Shown here: positions 1 through 9,020 of the stretch, piece after piece
Position numbering within the stretch: position 1 is the first letter of the stretch
How the letters are laid out: every line of letters begins with the position of its first letter
Assembly (NCBI GenBank): GCA_016794345.1
Contig: JAEUKE010000136.1
Span: 46,278 to 110,277 of the forward strand
Direction of reading: 5' to 3'
Length of the DNA stretch: 64,000 nt
Origin: Myxococcales bacterium
Lineage (GTDB): Bacteria; Myxococcota_A; Polyangia; Polyangiales; Polyangiaceae
Notes under the pieces: generated by a model
Told to the model about the DNA's origin: nothing
The model's input: the letters and a program-made list of their open reading frames with translations, nothing else
The model's database searches: none
Position numbers and translations under genes: made by a program

Positions 1-1445
1 GGGTCGAGGCGGTCGTAGAGGAACGTCGTGGAGGGGCGGTTCCCCGTGAAGACCTTGTGGGGCGCAAGCTCCCGGGTGGCCTCCTGGGAGAGCCCCTGGG
101 CTTCGAGCTCGGCGCGGGCCTCCTCCTCCGTCTTGCCACGCATGAGGGCCTCCGACTGCGCGAGCGCGTTGGCGAGGAGCAGACGGTGGTGCCGCCCGAC
201 GGGGTTGTGCGAGCGCGCCGCGACGAGGAAGTCGCAGGGGACCAGGCGGGTGCCCTGGTGGATGAGCTGGTAGAAGGCGTGCTGGCCGTTCGTGCCCGGC
301 TCGCCGAACAGGACCGGGCCGGTGTCCCAGCCGACGCGCTCCCCGCCCAGCGTGACGCTCTTGCCGTTGCTCTCCATGTCGGCCTGCTGGAGGTAAGCGG
401 GGAGCCGGTGGAGGTACTGATCGTAGGGGAGGACCGCGTGCGACGCCGCCCCGAGGAAGTTCGTGTTCCAGACCCCAAGCAAGCCCAAGATGACGGGAAT
501 GTTGGTCTCGAGCGGCTCGCGGTGGAAGTGGTCGTCCACCAGGTGCGCGCCGTGCAGGAGCTCCTCGAAGCGGTCGAAGCCACACGCCATCGCGATGGAC
601 AGCCCGATCGACGACCAGAGCGAATAACGGCCTCCGACCCAGTCCCAGAAGACGAACATGTTCTCCGGGTCGATGCCGAAGGCGCTCACCTCCTTGGTGT
701 TGGTGGAGAGCGCGAAGAAGTGGCGCTTGATGTGCGCCGCGTCGATCGCGCGGTCGAGGAACCAGGCGCGCGCCGTCCGCGCGTTCTCGAGCGTCTCTTG
801 TGTGGTGAACGTCTTGGAGGCGACCAGGAAGAGCGTGGTCTCCGGATCGAGGTCGCCGAGGGCCTCGACGATGTGCGTGCCGTCGACGTTGGAGACGAAA
901 TGCACGCGGGGCCCTCCGATCTGGTAAGGGCGCAACGCTTCGGTCACCATCAGCGGCCCGAGATCGCTCCCGCCGATCCCGATGTTCACGACGTCGGTGA
1001 TCCGCTTGCCCGTGTACCCGCGGTGCAGCCCGCTCCGAACGGCGTGGCTCGCCCGTCGCACGTGCTCGAGCGCGCGCCGGACGAGCGGCATGACGTCCAC
1101 GCCGTCGACCACGACGGCCCGAGACGACAGGTTCCGCAGCGCGACGTGCAAGACCGCGCGCTTCTCCGTCGTGTTGATCTTCTGGCCGGTGAACATGGCA
1201 GCGATCCGAGCGTCGACGCCGCGCTCCTTGGCGAGCCGGACGAGGAGGTCGAGCGTCTCGGCGGTCACGCGCTGCTTGGAGTAGTCGACAAGGAGCTCGC
1301 CGCTCGTCCCGAGGTCGAGGCGGGCCGAGAGGCTCGCGAAGCGCCCGGGATCTCCATCGAACAGGGCGCGCAGCTCGGTCTTGGCCGTGGCGTCACGATG
1401 GCGGGTCAGCTGGTTCCACGAGTCGAGGGCGGTCAGGGCCGGCAT
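1..1445 (-). CDS. pgi: glucose-6-phosphate isomerase, 3' end cut by window
   Basis: Interconverts glucose-6-phosphate and fructose-6-phosphate in the cytoplasm (glycolysis/gluconeogenesis). The 481 visible residues read through without a stop and run off the left edge; the family is about 550 aa, so roughly 65 C-terminal residues are missing. Visible signatures are IGIGGSDLGP near residue 153, the FWDWVGGRYSLWS stretch near 265, the catalytic Glu in MESNGKS near 354 and the catalytic His in NGQHAFYQL near 387; these spacings match the E. coli enzyme. The ATG at 1445 is the first good start (MPALTALDSW). A TAGCTT box lies 6 bases upstream, consistent with a short or absent leader. Divergent from the hydrolase gene at 1596. 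Confidence 0.95.
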   Translation of the reverse strand, partial: MPALTALDSWNQLTRHRDATAKTELRALFDGDPGRFASLSARLDLGTSGELLVDYSKQRVTAETLDLLVRLAKERGVDARIAAMFTGQKINTTEKRAVLHVALRNLSSRAVVVDGVDVMPLVRRALEHVRRASHAVRSGLHRGYTGKRITDVVNIGIGGSDLGPLMVTEALRPYQIGGPRVHFVSNVDGTHIVEALGDLDPETTLFLVASKTFTTQETLENARTARAWFLDRAIDAAHIKRHFFALSTNTKEVSAFGIDPENMFVFWDWVGGRYSLWSSIGLSIAMACGFDRFEELLHGAHLVDDHFHREPLETNIPVILGLLGVWNTNFLGAASHAVLPYDQYLHRLPAYLQQADMESNGKSVTLGGERVGWDTGPVLFGEPGTNGQHAFYQLIHQGTRLVPCDFLVAARSHNPVGRHHRLLLANALAQSEALMRGKTEEEARAELEAQGLSQEATRELAPHKVFTGNRPSTTFLYDRLD

Positions 1446-1556
1446 GCGGAGAAGCTACAGCACGAATCGGCTGCGGGGATCGCCCGCCGCTCCACGCCGA
1501 CGTCTGAACATCCTTGACGCGAAGCATTTTTCACGTCGTCCGAGAGTTGCCGAAGC

Positions 1557-1586
1557 TTGGGCCAAGGGCGCGGGCCGCGGTACTGT
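1557..1586 (+). promoter_or_regulatory. predicted sigma70-type promoter of the hydrolase gene
   Basis: TTGGGC at 1557-1562 and TACTGT at 1581-1586, with an 18-base spacer. The -10 box ends 9 bases before the ATG at 1596, so the transcript would begin at or within a few bases of the start codon. This is pattern inference only. Confidence 0.4.
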
Positions 1587-1595
1587 CCCGAGCGG

Positions 1596-2495
1596 ATGCA
1601 CAAGGCCCAGCGTCGCTCGAGCTTTCCCTTTTCGACGAAGCGCGTGCGGATCCGCGATGGGGAGGTCGCTTACTTCGACTGCGGCGAAGGCTCGCCGATC
1701 CTCTTCGTGCACGGGCTGGTCGGCGACTTCACGCACTTCGAGCACATCGCCTCGAGGCTGGCGAGCACGGGGCACCGCGTCGTCGCGATGGACCTCCCCG
1801 GCTGCGGGGCGTCGCACAAGAAGAGGCGCCGCTACGACCTCGAGGGCTACGCCAAGGACGTGCTCGACGTGATGGACGCGCTCGGGCTCGACCGGCTCAC
1901 GTTGGCCGGGCACTCGGCGGGCGGCGCCGTCGTCGCGGAGGCCGCGCTCCGGGCGCAGCACCGCGTCGACAGCCTCGTCCTCATCAGCTCGGCGGGCCTG
2001 CGCTCGTACGGCTCGGCGGCCCACGTCGCGGTCAAGACCTTCCTGCGACCCTGGGTGCTCGAGCGCTCGCTCGAGCACCTCGCCATGCCTCTGCTCGATC
2101 TCGTCCTCGTCGAGAGAAACGCCTACACGCAGAAGTTCGTCCGCGACGCGCTCGACCGGCCGAAGTTTCCCACGCTGCGCGAGATGGCCCGCGTGATGAG
2201 CGACTTCGTGCCCGACCTCGTGCGGCCGACCGTGCTCGATCGAGCCGAGGCGTTCTCGATGCCCGTTCTGGTCGTCTGGGGAGACGCCGACAAGCTCGTG
2301 CCGCCCCAGAGCGCCTCCCAGCTCTCCCAACGTCTGCCCGACGTCACGTTGCGCCTGCTCTCGTCCTGCGGGCACATGCCCATGATCGAGCGCCCGGAGA
2401 CCGTCGCGCGGGAGATCGCGGCGTTCGTCTCCGGGGCACGCCCGGGGTTGGCCCGACCGCAAGACGTGCACCGGCGCGCGCCTCGCGCCGCCTGA
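1596..2495 (+). CDS. alpha/beta-hydrolase fold protein
   Basis: A 299-residue hydrolase of the alpha/beta fold; the substrate is not predictable. The catalytic triad is visible: nucleophile Ser about 107 in GHSAGG, acid Asp about 230 in VVWGDADKLVP, and His about 260 in CGHMPMIERPE. The oxyanion-hole strand FVHGLVGD lies near residue 36. The start at 1596 (MHKAQRRSS) is preferred over an upstream in-frame ATG at 1557 because a TACTGT box ends 9 bases before it, a spacing seen for several genes here. It may be co-transcribed with the acyltransferase 67 bases downstream, although that gene has its own promoter-like sequence. Confidence 0.85.
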   Translation: MHKAQRRSSFPFSTKRVRIRDGEVAYFDCGEGSPILFVHGLVGDFTHFEHIASRLASTGHRVVAMDLPGCGASHKKRRRYDLEGYAKDVLDVMDALGLDRLTLAGHSAGGAVVAEAALRAQHRVDSLVLISSAGLRSYGSAAHVAVKTFLRPWVLERSLEHLAMPLLDLVLVERNAYTQKFVRDALDRPKFPTLREMARVMSDFVPDLVRPTVLDRAEAFSMPVLVVWGDADKLVPPQSASQLSQRLPDVTLRLLSSCGHMPMIERPETVAREIAAFVSGARPGLARPQDVHRRAPRAA

Positions 2496-2527
2496 GCTGC
2501 GCTTTTTCGGCTTCCTCGAGGAAGCGC

Positions 2528-2555
2528 CTGACTTTTCCCGGACCCTGGGTAAATT
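2528..2555 (+). promoter_or_regulatory. predicted promoter of the acyltransferase gene
   Basis: CTGACT at 2528-2533, a 16-base spacer, then TAAATT at 2550-2555, which ends 7 bases before the ATG at 2563. The AT-rich box stands out in this GC-rich sequence. Confidence 0.4.
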
Positions 2556-2562
2556 CTGGCGG

Positions 2563-3360
2563 ATGGGCGGACCGCCGGAGGTGAGCATGGAGACCGTGCG
2601 CCGTTCGCACGCCTTCTTCTCGCCGATCGTGAAGCGGTACTTCCGCAGCGAGGTGAGGGGGCTCGACCGGGTGCCCAAGCAGCAGTGCCTGCTCGTGACC
2701 CACCACGACGGCGGCATCCTGCCCCTGAATGGGATCTGCTTCGGCGTGGCCTGGTACGAGCACTTCGCGTTCGAGCGACCGCTCTACGTGCTGGCGCACG
2801 ATCTCATCCACGCTACGTTTCGGCCCTTCACCGATCTCCTCCCCAGATCGGGCCTGGTCCCGGCCGATCGCCACGTGATGGACAGCGTGGTGGAGGCGGG
2901 CCATTCGCTTCTTGTGTTCCCAGGCGCCGCGCGGGAGAGCTTTCGCCCGTTCTCCGAGCGTGGCCGGATCGATCTCGGGGGGCGCACGGGGTTCGTGAAG
3001 CAGGCCATGCGCCACAAGATCCCGATCGTGCCGTTCGTCAGCGCGGGCTCACACGAGACGTTCTTCGTCCTGCGCCGCGGCGCGCGCCTCGCGCGGTGGT
3101 TGCGCATCCGTGACGTCGTCCGCAGCGGCGACGTCTTGCCTGTCGTGGCGGGGCTCCCGTGGGGTCTGTGGTTCATCCCCGCGCTGCCGCAGCTGCCGCT
3201 CCCCGCCAAGATCACGACCGAGGTCCTCGAGCCCGTGGCGCTCGAAGGAGATCCCGACGACGACGCGAGCGTGAAGCGCGGCTTCGATCTCGTGCTGAGC
3301 CGGATGCAGTCGGCGCTCGACGCGCTGTACGCGGAGCGGCGTTATCCGATCCTCGGGTGA
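2563..3360 (+). CDS. lysophospholipid-acyltransferase-like protein (MGAT-like type)
   Basis: Predicted to move an acyl group from acyl-CoA or acyl-ACP to a glycerolipid-type acceptor at the membrane face. At 265 aa it has the usual length. Block I is THHDGGILPLNG (residues about 46-57), with the catalytic His of this superfamily, but an Asn stands where the acidic residue of an HX4D or HSGGxLPxD block is usual. Block III is FPGAARESF near 119, followed by GFVKQAMRHKIPIVPF, as in the LPLAT MGAT-like group. The altered acidic position makes activity less certain. It converges on the kinase gene with an 18-base gap. Confidence 0.75.
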   Translation: MGGPPEVSMETVRRSHAFFSPIVKRYFRSEVRGLDRVPKQQCLLVTHHDGGILPLNGICFGVAWYEHFAFERPLYVLAHDLIHATFRPFTDLLPRSGLVPADRHVMDSVVEAGHSLLVFPGAARESFRPFSERGRIDLGGRTGFVKQAMRHKIPIVPFVSAGSHETFFVLRRGARLARWLRIRDVVRSGDVLPVVAGLPWGLWFIPALPQLPLPAKITTEVLEPVALEGDPDDDASVKRGFDLVLSRMQSALDALYAERRYPILG

Positions 3361-3378
3361 GGCGTCTCGCCGAGCGGC

Positions 3379-5868
3379 TCAGGGCGCGGCCGAGACCACG
3401 AGCCGGATCGGCTGCTCGCCGCGGCGCGCGCGACGAACGATCTCGGCGACCACGTCTTCGTAGCTCGCGCTCGCGTCGGGCTCGACGTCACCTGGCTCGA
3501 GGAGCACCGGCAGCGCGACGAAGTCGCTCCCCAAGACCCAGCTCGCCTCCGGCGGCGCTCCATCCGGCAGAGAGAGCGCGGGGCCGCGCGTGAGGAGCAG
3601 CTCGACCTCGAGCGCGCCCGCCCGTCTCGCGACCTCGAGCAGGTGGGACGCCGAAGGCCAGGGCACCCGCCTGTCGATCGATACGGCGAGCCGAGCTTCG
3701 CTCCGTCCCTCGGCGGCGCGGCCGGCGAGCGCGCGGCTGATCTCGCGGCCCACGTCCGCGCGCCCTTCGGCGTAGGCGACGGCGGAGAGCGGGGCTATCG
3801 GCCGCGCGTCGACCGCCACCGAGCTGCGCGCGATCTGCAGGGCGGGGGCGTCGCGCGGCGCGTACCGGCTGGCGTCGAGCCCGCTCGCCGTGGGCGGCTC
3901 CAGGTTGGCGAACAACGCGAACTGCGACTCGACCGCCTCGTGCAGCGCGAGCCGGGTGCGGCCGAACTGGACCCGGAGCGCCACGTCCGCGCCCACGAGG
4001 GATAGGACGACGGCGGCGAGCGCGACCACGCGCCGCCCCAGACCGCGCGCCGGCGTGCCTCGAATCGCAGCCGCGAGCCGCGAGAGCTCGATCGCCGCGA
4101 GCACGGCGACGAGCCCACCCGCGAAGAGGAGCGTGAGCGCCCGCTCGCGGTCCGTCGCGATGATCTCCGCCGCCCGCGCCGCGCGCGTCGGCTGCTCGTC
4201 CCACAGTGCAGCCTCACGTGCCTCGACGCGGGCGACCCCCACGGAGAGAGCGAGCAGACTGGCGAGGATCGATGCCGTTGCGCGCTCGATCGCGGCTTCT
4301 CGCGAGGGGGCGGGCTCTCGCGCGACGAGCCAGGGGAGGGCGGTCACCGCGGCGCAAGTCCCGGAGACGAGCGCGACCGAGGGCAGCCCCGCCACAGCCG
4401 TCACGAGGGCGCCGAGCCCAAACACCGCGGCGAGGACCGGATCACGTGAAGAGCGGTGCCGACTTCTCGGCGACTCGGCGGATCTCACGAGCGTCGCGGC
4501 GGCCATCGAGACGAGGAGCAAGGCCGCGAGGTGGAACCCGATGAAGCGGGCGAGCGTGAGCTCGAACATCCCCATGTGCATGATCTCGAACCGCTGGGGA
4601 GCGCGGAACCGCGCGACCGCCGCGTCGACCTTCTGCCACCCGAGGTGTGTGCCCATCGCGGCTGCCGTCGCCGTGGCCAGAGCGAGGAGCCAGGGCAACA
4701 CCGAGAGAGGAGCACCATCGGCTCGCCGCCTCGCCGTCCAGGCGATCGCGGCGGCGCCGCACCCGTAGCCGCCCAATATGACGGGCAGCGGCGGTCCGGT
4801 CGACTTCCACCAGTCCGTCCAGTCGCGCGCGTGCGCTCCGCCGTACCCGACGAGCACGAGCGCGACGGGACCAAACAAGACGAGCGCCGCGTGCACGCCG
4901 AGGAAACGTCGGAGCAGGCGGGCGCGGGCGCCGGGCGCGGCGTCGAACGAGGGGGCGCGCGTGGCGACGTCGATCTGCCCGTACGGCGTGAACGCAGCGT
5001 CGCCGGCCTGGATCACCTCCGCCATCGAGGCGAAGCGATCGTCGGGGGACTTCTCGAGGAGCCTCCGGATGAAGGACTCGACCGCCGGGGAAGCGGGCAC
5101 ACCTTTGTCCGCGAGGGAAGGCGGCTCCTTGTGGAGGTGCTCTTGCGCGAGCTCGACGAACCGGGGTGCCCCGAACGGCGGGGTGCCCGCGAGCATCTCG
5201 TGGAGCGTCACGCCGAGGGCATATTGATCCACACGCGCGTCGACCTCGCCGCCCCACCACTGCTCCGGCGCCATGTAGAGCGGGGTGCCGAGGGGGACTC
5301 CGGTCTTCGTGAGCTTCATGGGCGCGCCTTCGTTCGCGAGCTGGTCGGCCGAGCCGGCGAGGAGCTTGGCCACCCCGAGATCGAGCAGCCTGACGCGTCT
5401 CGTGTTGGCGCCGGTCCTCTCCAGGAACACGTTGTCCGGCTTCAGATCGCGGTGGACTACGCCGCGAGCGTGCGCGGCCGCGAGGGCGTCGGCGATCTCG
5501 CGTGCGATCGACCAGGCGTCGACGGGGGAGAGCCTCCCGGTCTCGGCGATCTGCTCGCCGAGGCTTCGACCCTCGAGCATCGCCATGACGAGGTAGGGCC
5601 TTCCGTCGTCCAGCGTGCCGAGCGCGAAGACGTCCACGATGGCGGGGTGCGAGACCTCGTTGGATGCGCGCGCCTCTCGGTCGAAGCGCGCGACGCTGTC
5701 CTGGTCGTGCGCCAGGTCGTGGCGCAGGACCTTGATCGCGACGCGCTCACCCGTCTGCTCGTGCTCGGCGGCGTAGACGGTCCCCATCCCGCCGCCGCCG
5801 ATCCGGCGCGAGATCCGGTATTCGGCGACGACCGAGCCGGGCTGCAATCGATCCGCCTCGCTCGCCAT
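3379..5868 (-). CDS. Ser/Thr protein kinase with polytopic membrane region
   Basis: A Hanks-type kinase of 829 aa. The cytoplasmic kinase domain is about residues 17-290: glycine loop IGGGGMGTVY (23-32), ATP Lys46 in VAIKVL, catalytic loop HRDLKPDN (139-146) and APEQ near 201. The magnesium loop reads DLG (163-165) rather than DFG, a tolerated variant. From about residue 325 there are several hydrophobic segments that look membrane-spanning. The last ~200 residues form a soluble tail that recalls ExbD/TolR periplasmic segments; that resemblance is weak. Signal and substrates are unknown. A TATGCT box sits 11 bases before the ATG. The TerB-like gene 26 bases upstream on the same strand may share its transcript. 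Confidence 0.9.
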   Translation of the reverse strand: MASEADRLQPGSVVAEYRISRRIGGGGMGTVYAAEHEQTGERVAIKVLRHDLAHDQDSVARFDREARASNEVSHPAIVDVFALGTLDDGRPYLVMAMLEGRSLGEQIAETGRLSPVDAWSIAREIADALAAAHARGVVHRDLKPDNVFLERTGANTRRVRLLDLGVAKLLAGSADQLANEGAPMKLTKTGVPLGTPLYMAPEQWWGGEVDARVDQYALGVTLHEMLAGTPPFGAPRFVELAQEHLHKEPPSLADKGVPASPAVESFIRRLLEKSPDDRFASMAEVIQAGDAAFTPYGQIDVATRAPSFDAAPGARARLLRRFLGVHAALVLFGPVALVLVGYGGAHARDWTDWWKSTGPPLPVILGGYGCGAAAIAWTARRRADGAPLSVLPWLLALATATAAAMGTHLGWQKVDAAVARFRAPQRFEIMHMGMFELTLARFIGFHLAALLLVSMAAATLVRSAESPRSRHRSSRDPVLAAVFGLGALVTAVAGLPSVALVSGTCAAVTALPWLVAREPAPSREAAIERATASILASLLALSVGVARVEAREAALWDEQPTRAARAAEIIATDRERALTLLFAGGLVAVLAAIELSRLAAAIRGTPARGLGRRVVALAAVVLSLVGADVALRVQFGRTRLALHEAVESQFALFANLEPPTASGLDASRYAPRDAPALQIARSSVAVDARPIAPLSAVAYAEGRADVGREISRALAGRAAEGRSEARLAVSIDRRVPWPSASHLLEVARRAGALEVELLLTRGPALSLPDGAPPEASWVLGSDFVALPVLLEPGDVEPDASASYEDVVAEIVRRARRGEQPIRLVVSAAP

Positions 5869-5894
5869 CGCGCGAGACGAGCATACGATCGCGC

Positions 5895-6260
5895 TCAGAT
5901 CCCGGGGACGCTCGACTGCAGCCGGCGGGCGATCCGCTCTTCGAGGGCCGTGGCTTCGATGCCCAGCGCCGCGGCGGCGGAGAGCAGCAGGACGCGCTCG
6001 TGGGGGTCGATCTTGCCGTCGACGATGGCCGCCTCGACGAGGAGCGCCATGACGCGCGTCTGCACGTCGGGCGTGAGGGCACGGAGCGTGCTCGTCGCGC
6101 TGCCGACGTCTCGGATGCTCGGCGCGCCGTGATCTTCGGGCAGCTTGAAGCGCTGCACGGCGCGCTCGAGGAACTCGCGTTCCTCGGAGACGACGATACC
6201 GTCAGCTGCGATGACGGCCTCGATCAGCTGACAGACCTTCTGGCGGTGCTCGAAATCCAC
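5895..6260 (-). CDS. TerB-like (tellurite-resistance/DUF533 fold) protein
   Basis: A 121-residue all-helical protein of the TerB superfamily. It has two copies of the acidic pattern typical of the fold: AVIAADGIVVSEEREFLE (residues about 14-31) and EAAIVDGKIDPHERVLL. These acidic clusters bind metal in some TerB relatives; here that is inference. Members often sit near membranes or in stress-sensing contexts, and this one lies directly upstream of a membrane kinase gene on the same strand. No signal peptide. Confidence 0.75.
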   Translation of the reverse strand: MDFEHRQKVCQLIEAVIAADGIVVSEEREFLERAVQRFKLPEDHGAPSIRDVGSATSTLRALTPDVQTRVMALLVEAAIVDGKIDPHERVLLLSAAAALGIEATALEERIARRLQSSVPGI

Positions 6261-6314
6261 GGGCGCGATGCTACCGCGGTTGCAAGGAAGCTCGTGACGA
6301 AGGAAGAGTGTCGG

Positions 6315-6388
<74 letters not shown>

Positions 6389-6459
6389 AACGGGGTACTT
6401 CTCGGTCTTGTTTCTCGGTGCAGCTTCTCTCTCACCCAATCACCTCCGAAAAGCTGAGG

Positions 6460-6531
6460 TGGGCGGGACAGGGATCGAACCTGCGACCAGCGGTGTGTAA
6501 AACCGCCGCTCTACCGCTGAGCTACCCGCCC
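6460..6531 (-). tRNA. tRNA-Val (TAC)
   Basis: The minus strand shows acceptor GGGCGGG/CCCGCCC, D arm GCTC..GAGC, anticodon stem GCGGT/ACCGC with loop TTTACAC (anticodon TAC) and T loop TTCGATC. Discriminator A; no encoded CCA. It lies 71 bases upstream of tRNA-Asp, probably in one transcript. Confidence 0.95.
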
Positions 6532-6613
6532 GGGCGAAAGAGCCCGCGTAATCTATCCAATGGAGCGCGCTGGTCAAGCGAATTCTTTCATCACCTCACA
6601 AACTTGTCATTCG

Positions 6614-7666
6614 ATGCATCGGGCGACCGAAACTGCGAACATCCTCGCCGTGCGTCGCAGCGCTCACTCTCTCATCGCTCGTTCTCTCCTCTCGTTCGCC
6701 ATCTGTGCCTCCTCTTCCATCCTCGTCTCGCCCTCGGCGAGCGCCCAGCCCGCCGCCGCCAAGGACGCGGCGGCGCTGAAAGCAAAGGGCGACGAGGCGA
6801 TGCTCGGGCTCAAGTACGAAGAGGCGCTGCGCCACTACGAGCGGGCCTACGAGACCTCGAAAGATCCTGCGCTGCTCTACAACCAGGGCCGTGCGCTGGC
6901 CGCGCTCACGCGCCTGCCGGAGGCGCTCGCGATGTTCGAGGCCTTCAACCGCGAGGCGCCCGCGACCTTGAAGGCGAAGGTGCCGGACCTCGCGGCTTTC
7001 ATGGACGAGATACGGTCGAAGATCGCGATCCTGACCGTGCACGTGAGACAACCCGGTGCGACCGTCCGACTTGGCGACGTCGTCCTCGGCGCCGCGCCGC
7101 TCGACAAGCGGCAGGTGAACGCGGGCGCCGCGAAGATCGTGATCACCGCCGAGGGCTTCGAGCCGCTCGAGAAGCTCGTCGAGCTCCCCGGCGCGAAGGA
7201 GACCGCGCTCGACTTCGCCCTGGTGCCGAAGGACAAACGAGGCACGCTCGTCGTCCGATCGGTGGCGGGAGCGTCGGTGACGATCGACGGCGCGCCGGCG
7301 GGCGACGTGCCGTCCGAGGTCCGCCTCGCACCGGGCCCACACGAGATCACGCTCGAGCACCCGGACTACTACACGGCCACCTCGAAGGTGGTCCTCGCCG
7401 TCGGGGAGCGGAAGGTCGTGGACGTGCCGCTCGAAGTCGAGCCCGCCGCTTATGAGACCTGGTGGTTCTGGACCATCCTCGGCGGGGTGGCGGCAGGAGG
7501 AGCGGCGGTCGGCATCGGCGTCGCCTTGACGACCGAGCGCGGCAACGACGAAGGCTCGATTCCGCCGGGGTCGATCGTGATCCGGCCGGAGGGCACCGCG
7601 GCGCCGGGCCTGTCGTTCGCGGCCGCGCCCCGGGCGGTGTTCGCGACGGTCGCGCTGCCTTTCTGA
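6614..7666 (+). CDS. exported TPR/PEGA-domain protein, copy 1
   Basis: Probably an envelope protein with protein- or carbohydrate-binding repeats; no enzymatic motif. A signal peptide ending at ...SPSASAQ is followed by a TPR-like helical region containing YEEALRHYERAYE and DPALLYNQGRAL, then two beta-rich PEGA-like domains (ATVRLGDVVLGAAPL and ASVTIDGAPAGDVPSEVRL). A hydrophobic segment starting WWFWTILGG near the C-terminus could be a membrane anchor. Copy 2 at 9021 has the same order of parts. The start is uncertain: a GTG at 6650 would give a more typical 33-residue signal peptide. It is followed after 35 bases by a kinase gene, suggesting a functional pair. Confidence 0.8.
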   Translation: MHRATETANILAVRRSAHSLIARSLLSFAICASSSILVSPSASAQPAAAKDAAALKAKGDEAMLGLKYEEALRHYERAYETSKDPALLYNQGRALAALTRLPEALAMFEAFNREAPATLKAKVPDLAAFMDEIRSKIAILTVHVRQPGATVRLGDVVLGAAPLDKRQVNAGAAKIVITAEGFEPLEKLVELPGAKETALDFALVPKDKRGTLVVRSVAGASVTIDGAPAGDVPSEVRLAPGPHEITLEHPDYYTATSKVVLAVGERKVVDVPLEVEPAAYETWWFWTILGGVAAGGAAVGIGVALTTERGNDEGSIPPGSIVIRPEGTAAPGLSFAAAPRAVFATVALPF

Positions 7667-7692
7667 GCACGCCCGGGTCGTTGGTGTAGAAT
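7663..7692 (+). promoter_or_regulatory. predicted -10 box before kinase copy 1
   Basis: TAGAAT at 7687-7692 ends 9 bases before the GTG start at 7702. A weak CTGAGC at 7663-7668 could be the -35 (18-base spacer). It overlaps the stop codon of the preceding TPR/PEGA gene, so the kinase may also be expressed independently. Confidence 0.35.
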
Positions 7693-7701
7693 CCAACCCG
7701 C

Positions 7702-8979
7702 GTGCAACCCTCGGCCCTGATCGGTGGTCGCTATCACGTCGAGCGAGTCCTCGGCGAAGGGGGCATGGGCATCGTCTACCTCGCGAGGCAGGCCGACCTC
7801 GATCGCCGCGTCGCGGTGAAGGTGCTCCGCCGCGACGTGTCGACCGACGCGGAGACCGTTGCGCGGTTCCGCCGCGAGGCGCGCGTGGCCGCCAAGCTGA
7901 CCGGGCCACACGTGGCGCGCATCATCGACTTCGGCACCACCGACGACGGACACCCGTTCATGGTGCTCGAGTATCTCGAGGGAAACGATCTCGACGACGA
8001 GATCGAGAGGCGCGGCGCCTTGCCGCTGGAGGAGGCCGCGCGGTACATCATCGAGGCGTGTGAGGGCATGAAAGAGGCGCACGCGCTGGGCGTCGTGCAC
8101 CGCGACCTGAAGCCGAGCAACCTGTTTCTCGCCAACGAGGGCGGGCGCCGCAAGGTGAAGGTGCTCGACTTCGGAATCTCGAAAGTGACGGCGGACGAGC
8201 AGGTGCGCGTCACGCAGACGTCGAGCGCGTTCGGCACGCCCCTCTACATGTCGCCGGAGCACATGCGGAGCACGAAGGCGGTCGACCACCGGACCGACGT
8301 CTGGTCGCTCGGCGTCATCTTGTACGAGCTCGTGACGGGCGTGCCGCCGTTCGAAGGGGACAGCGCGACGGCGCTGGCCGTCGCGGTCGCGACCGAGCCG
8401 TTCGTGCCGCCCTCCGTGCAGCGGCCGGGCCTGCCGCGCGAGCTCGACGCGGTCATCGCGCGCGCGCTGGCGAAGAACCCCGCGGATCGCTTCTCGACGA
8501 TCGCCGAGCTCGCGGACGCGGTCCGACCCTTCGCGACCGGCGAGATTGCCTCCGGGCCTCTCGAGCCGCGCCCGCGAGCGCAGAGCGTCGAGAGCGGCGC
8601 CATGGCGACCACACACGTGGCGCAGCAGACCGCCTCCCGCACCCGCGTGCGGTTCGCGCTGGTCGCCGCGGCGGGCTTGGCGCTCGTCGCGAGCGCCGCC
8701 GCCGTCTTCTTCTTCACCCGCCCCGGCGGGTCCACCACGATGGCCTCTTCTTCCGTGCGACCGGAGCCGGAGCCCACGCCGCCGGCCGCTTCGCCGCAGC
8801 CCGTCGTCGCGACGAGCTCCGCGGTCGAGCCTGTCATCTCGGCGGCCTCACCCGAGCCGTCGGCCGCGACCTCCAGCAAGAAGCCACCGGTCAAGGCCGG
8901 CGCCAGGCCTTCGGCCACGGAGCCGCCTGCGGTCGGTAAGCCACCCGACAAACGGCCGGGCCTGCCGGTCGTGCTCTGA
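7702..8979 (+). CDS. transmembrane Ser/Thr protein kinase, copy 1
   Basis: A Hanks-type kinase of 425 aa. The kinase domain is about residues 11-270 with loop LGEGGMGIVY (17-26), ATP Lys40 in VAVKVL, HRDLKPSN (133-140), DFG (156-158) and GTPLYMSPE, so it looks catalytically complete. A single hydrophobic segment at about 315-337 is followed by a Pro/Ala/Ser-rich tail of about 85 residues that would lie outside the membrane. GTG start; no ribosome site, but a TAGAAT box 9 bases upstream. Sandwiched between two TPR/PEGA genes and close in sequence to the kinase at 10071. Ligand and substrates unknown. Confidence 0.92.
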   Translation: MQPSALIGGRYHVERVLGEGGMGIVYLARQADLDRRVAVKVLRRDVSTDAETVARFRREARVAAKLTGPHVARIIDFGTTDDGHPFMVLEYLEGNDLDDEIERRGALPLEEAARYIIEACEGMKEAHALGVVHRDLKPSNLFLANEGGRRKVKVLDFGISKVTADEQVRVTQTSSAFGTPLYMSPEHMRSTKAVDHRTDVWSLGVILYELVTGVPPFEGDSATALAVAVATEPFVPPSVQRPGLPRELDAVIARALAKNPADRFSTIAELADAVRPFATGEIASGPLEPRPRAQSVESGAMATTHVAQQTASRTRVRFALVAAAGLALVASAAAVFFFTRPGGSTTMASSSVRPEPEPTPPAASPQPVVATSSAVEPVISAASPEPSAATSSKKPPVKAGARPSATEPPAVGKPPDKRPGLPVVL

Positions 8980-9020
8980 TCGCGCTTCTCCTCTCGTCGC
9001 GCGTCTGGGATCATCGGCCC

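Noticed and set aside
57..1517. 486-codon plus-strand frame
   Set aside because: Antisense of pgi, whose catalytic residues are all visible on the other strand.
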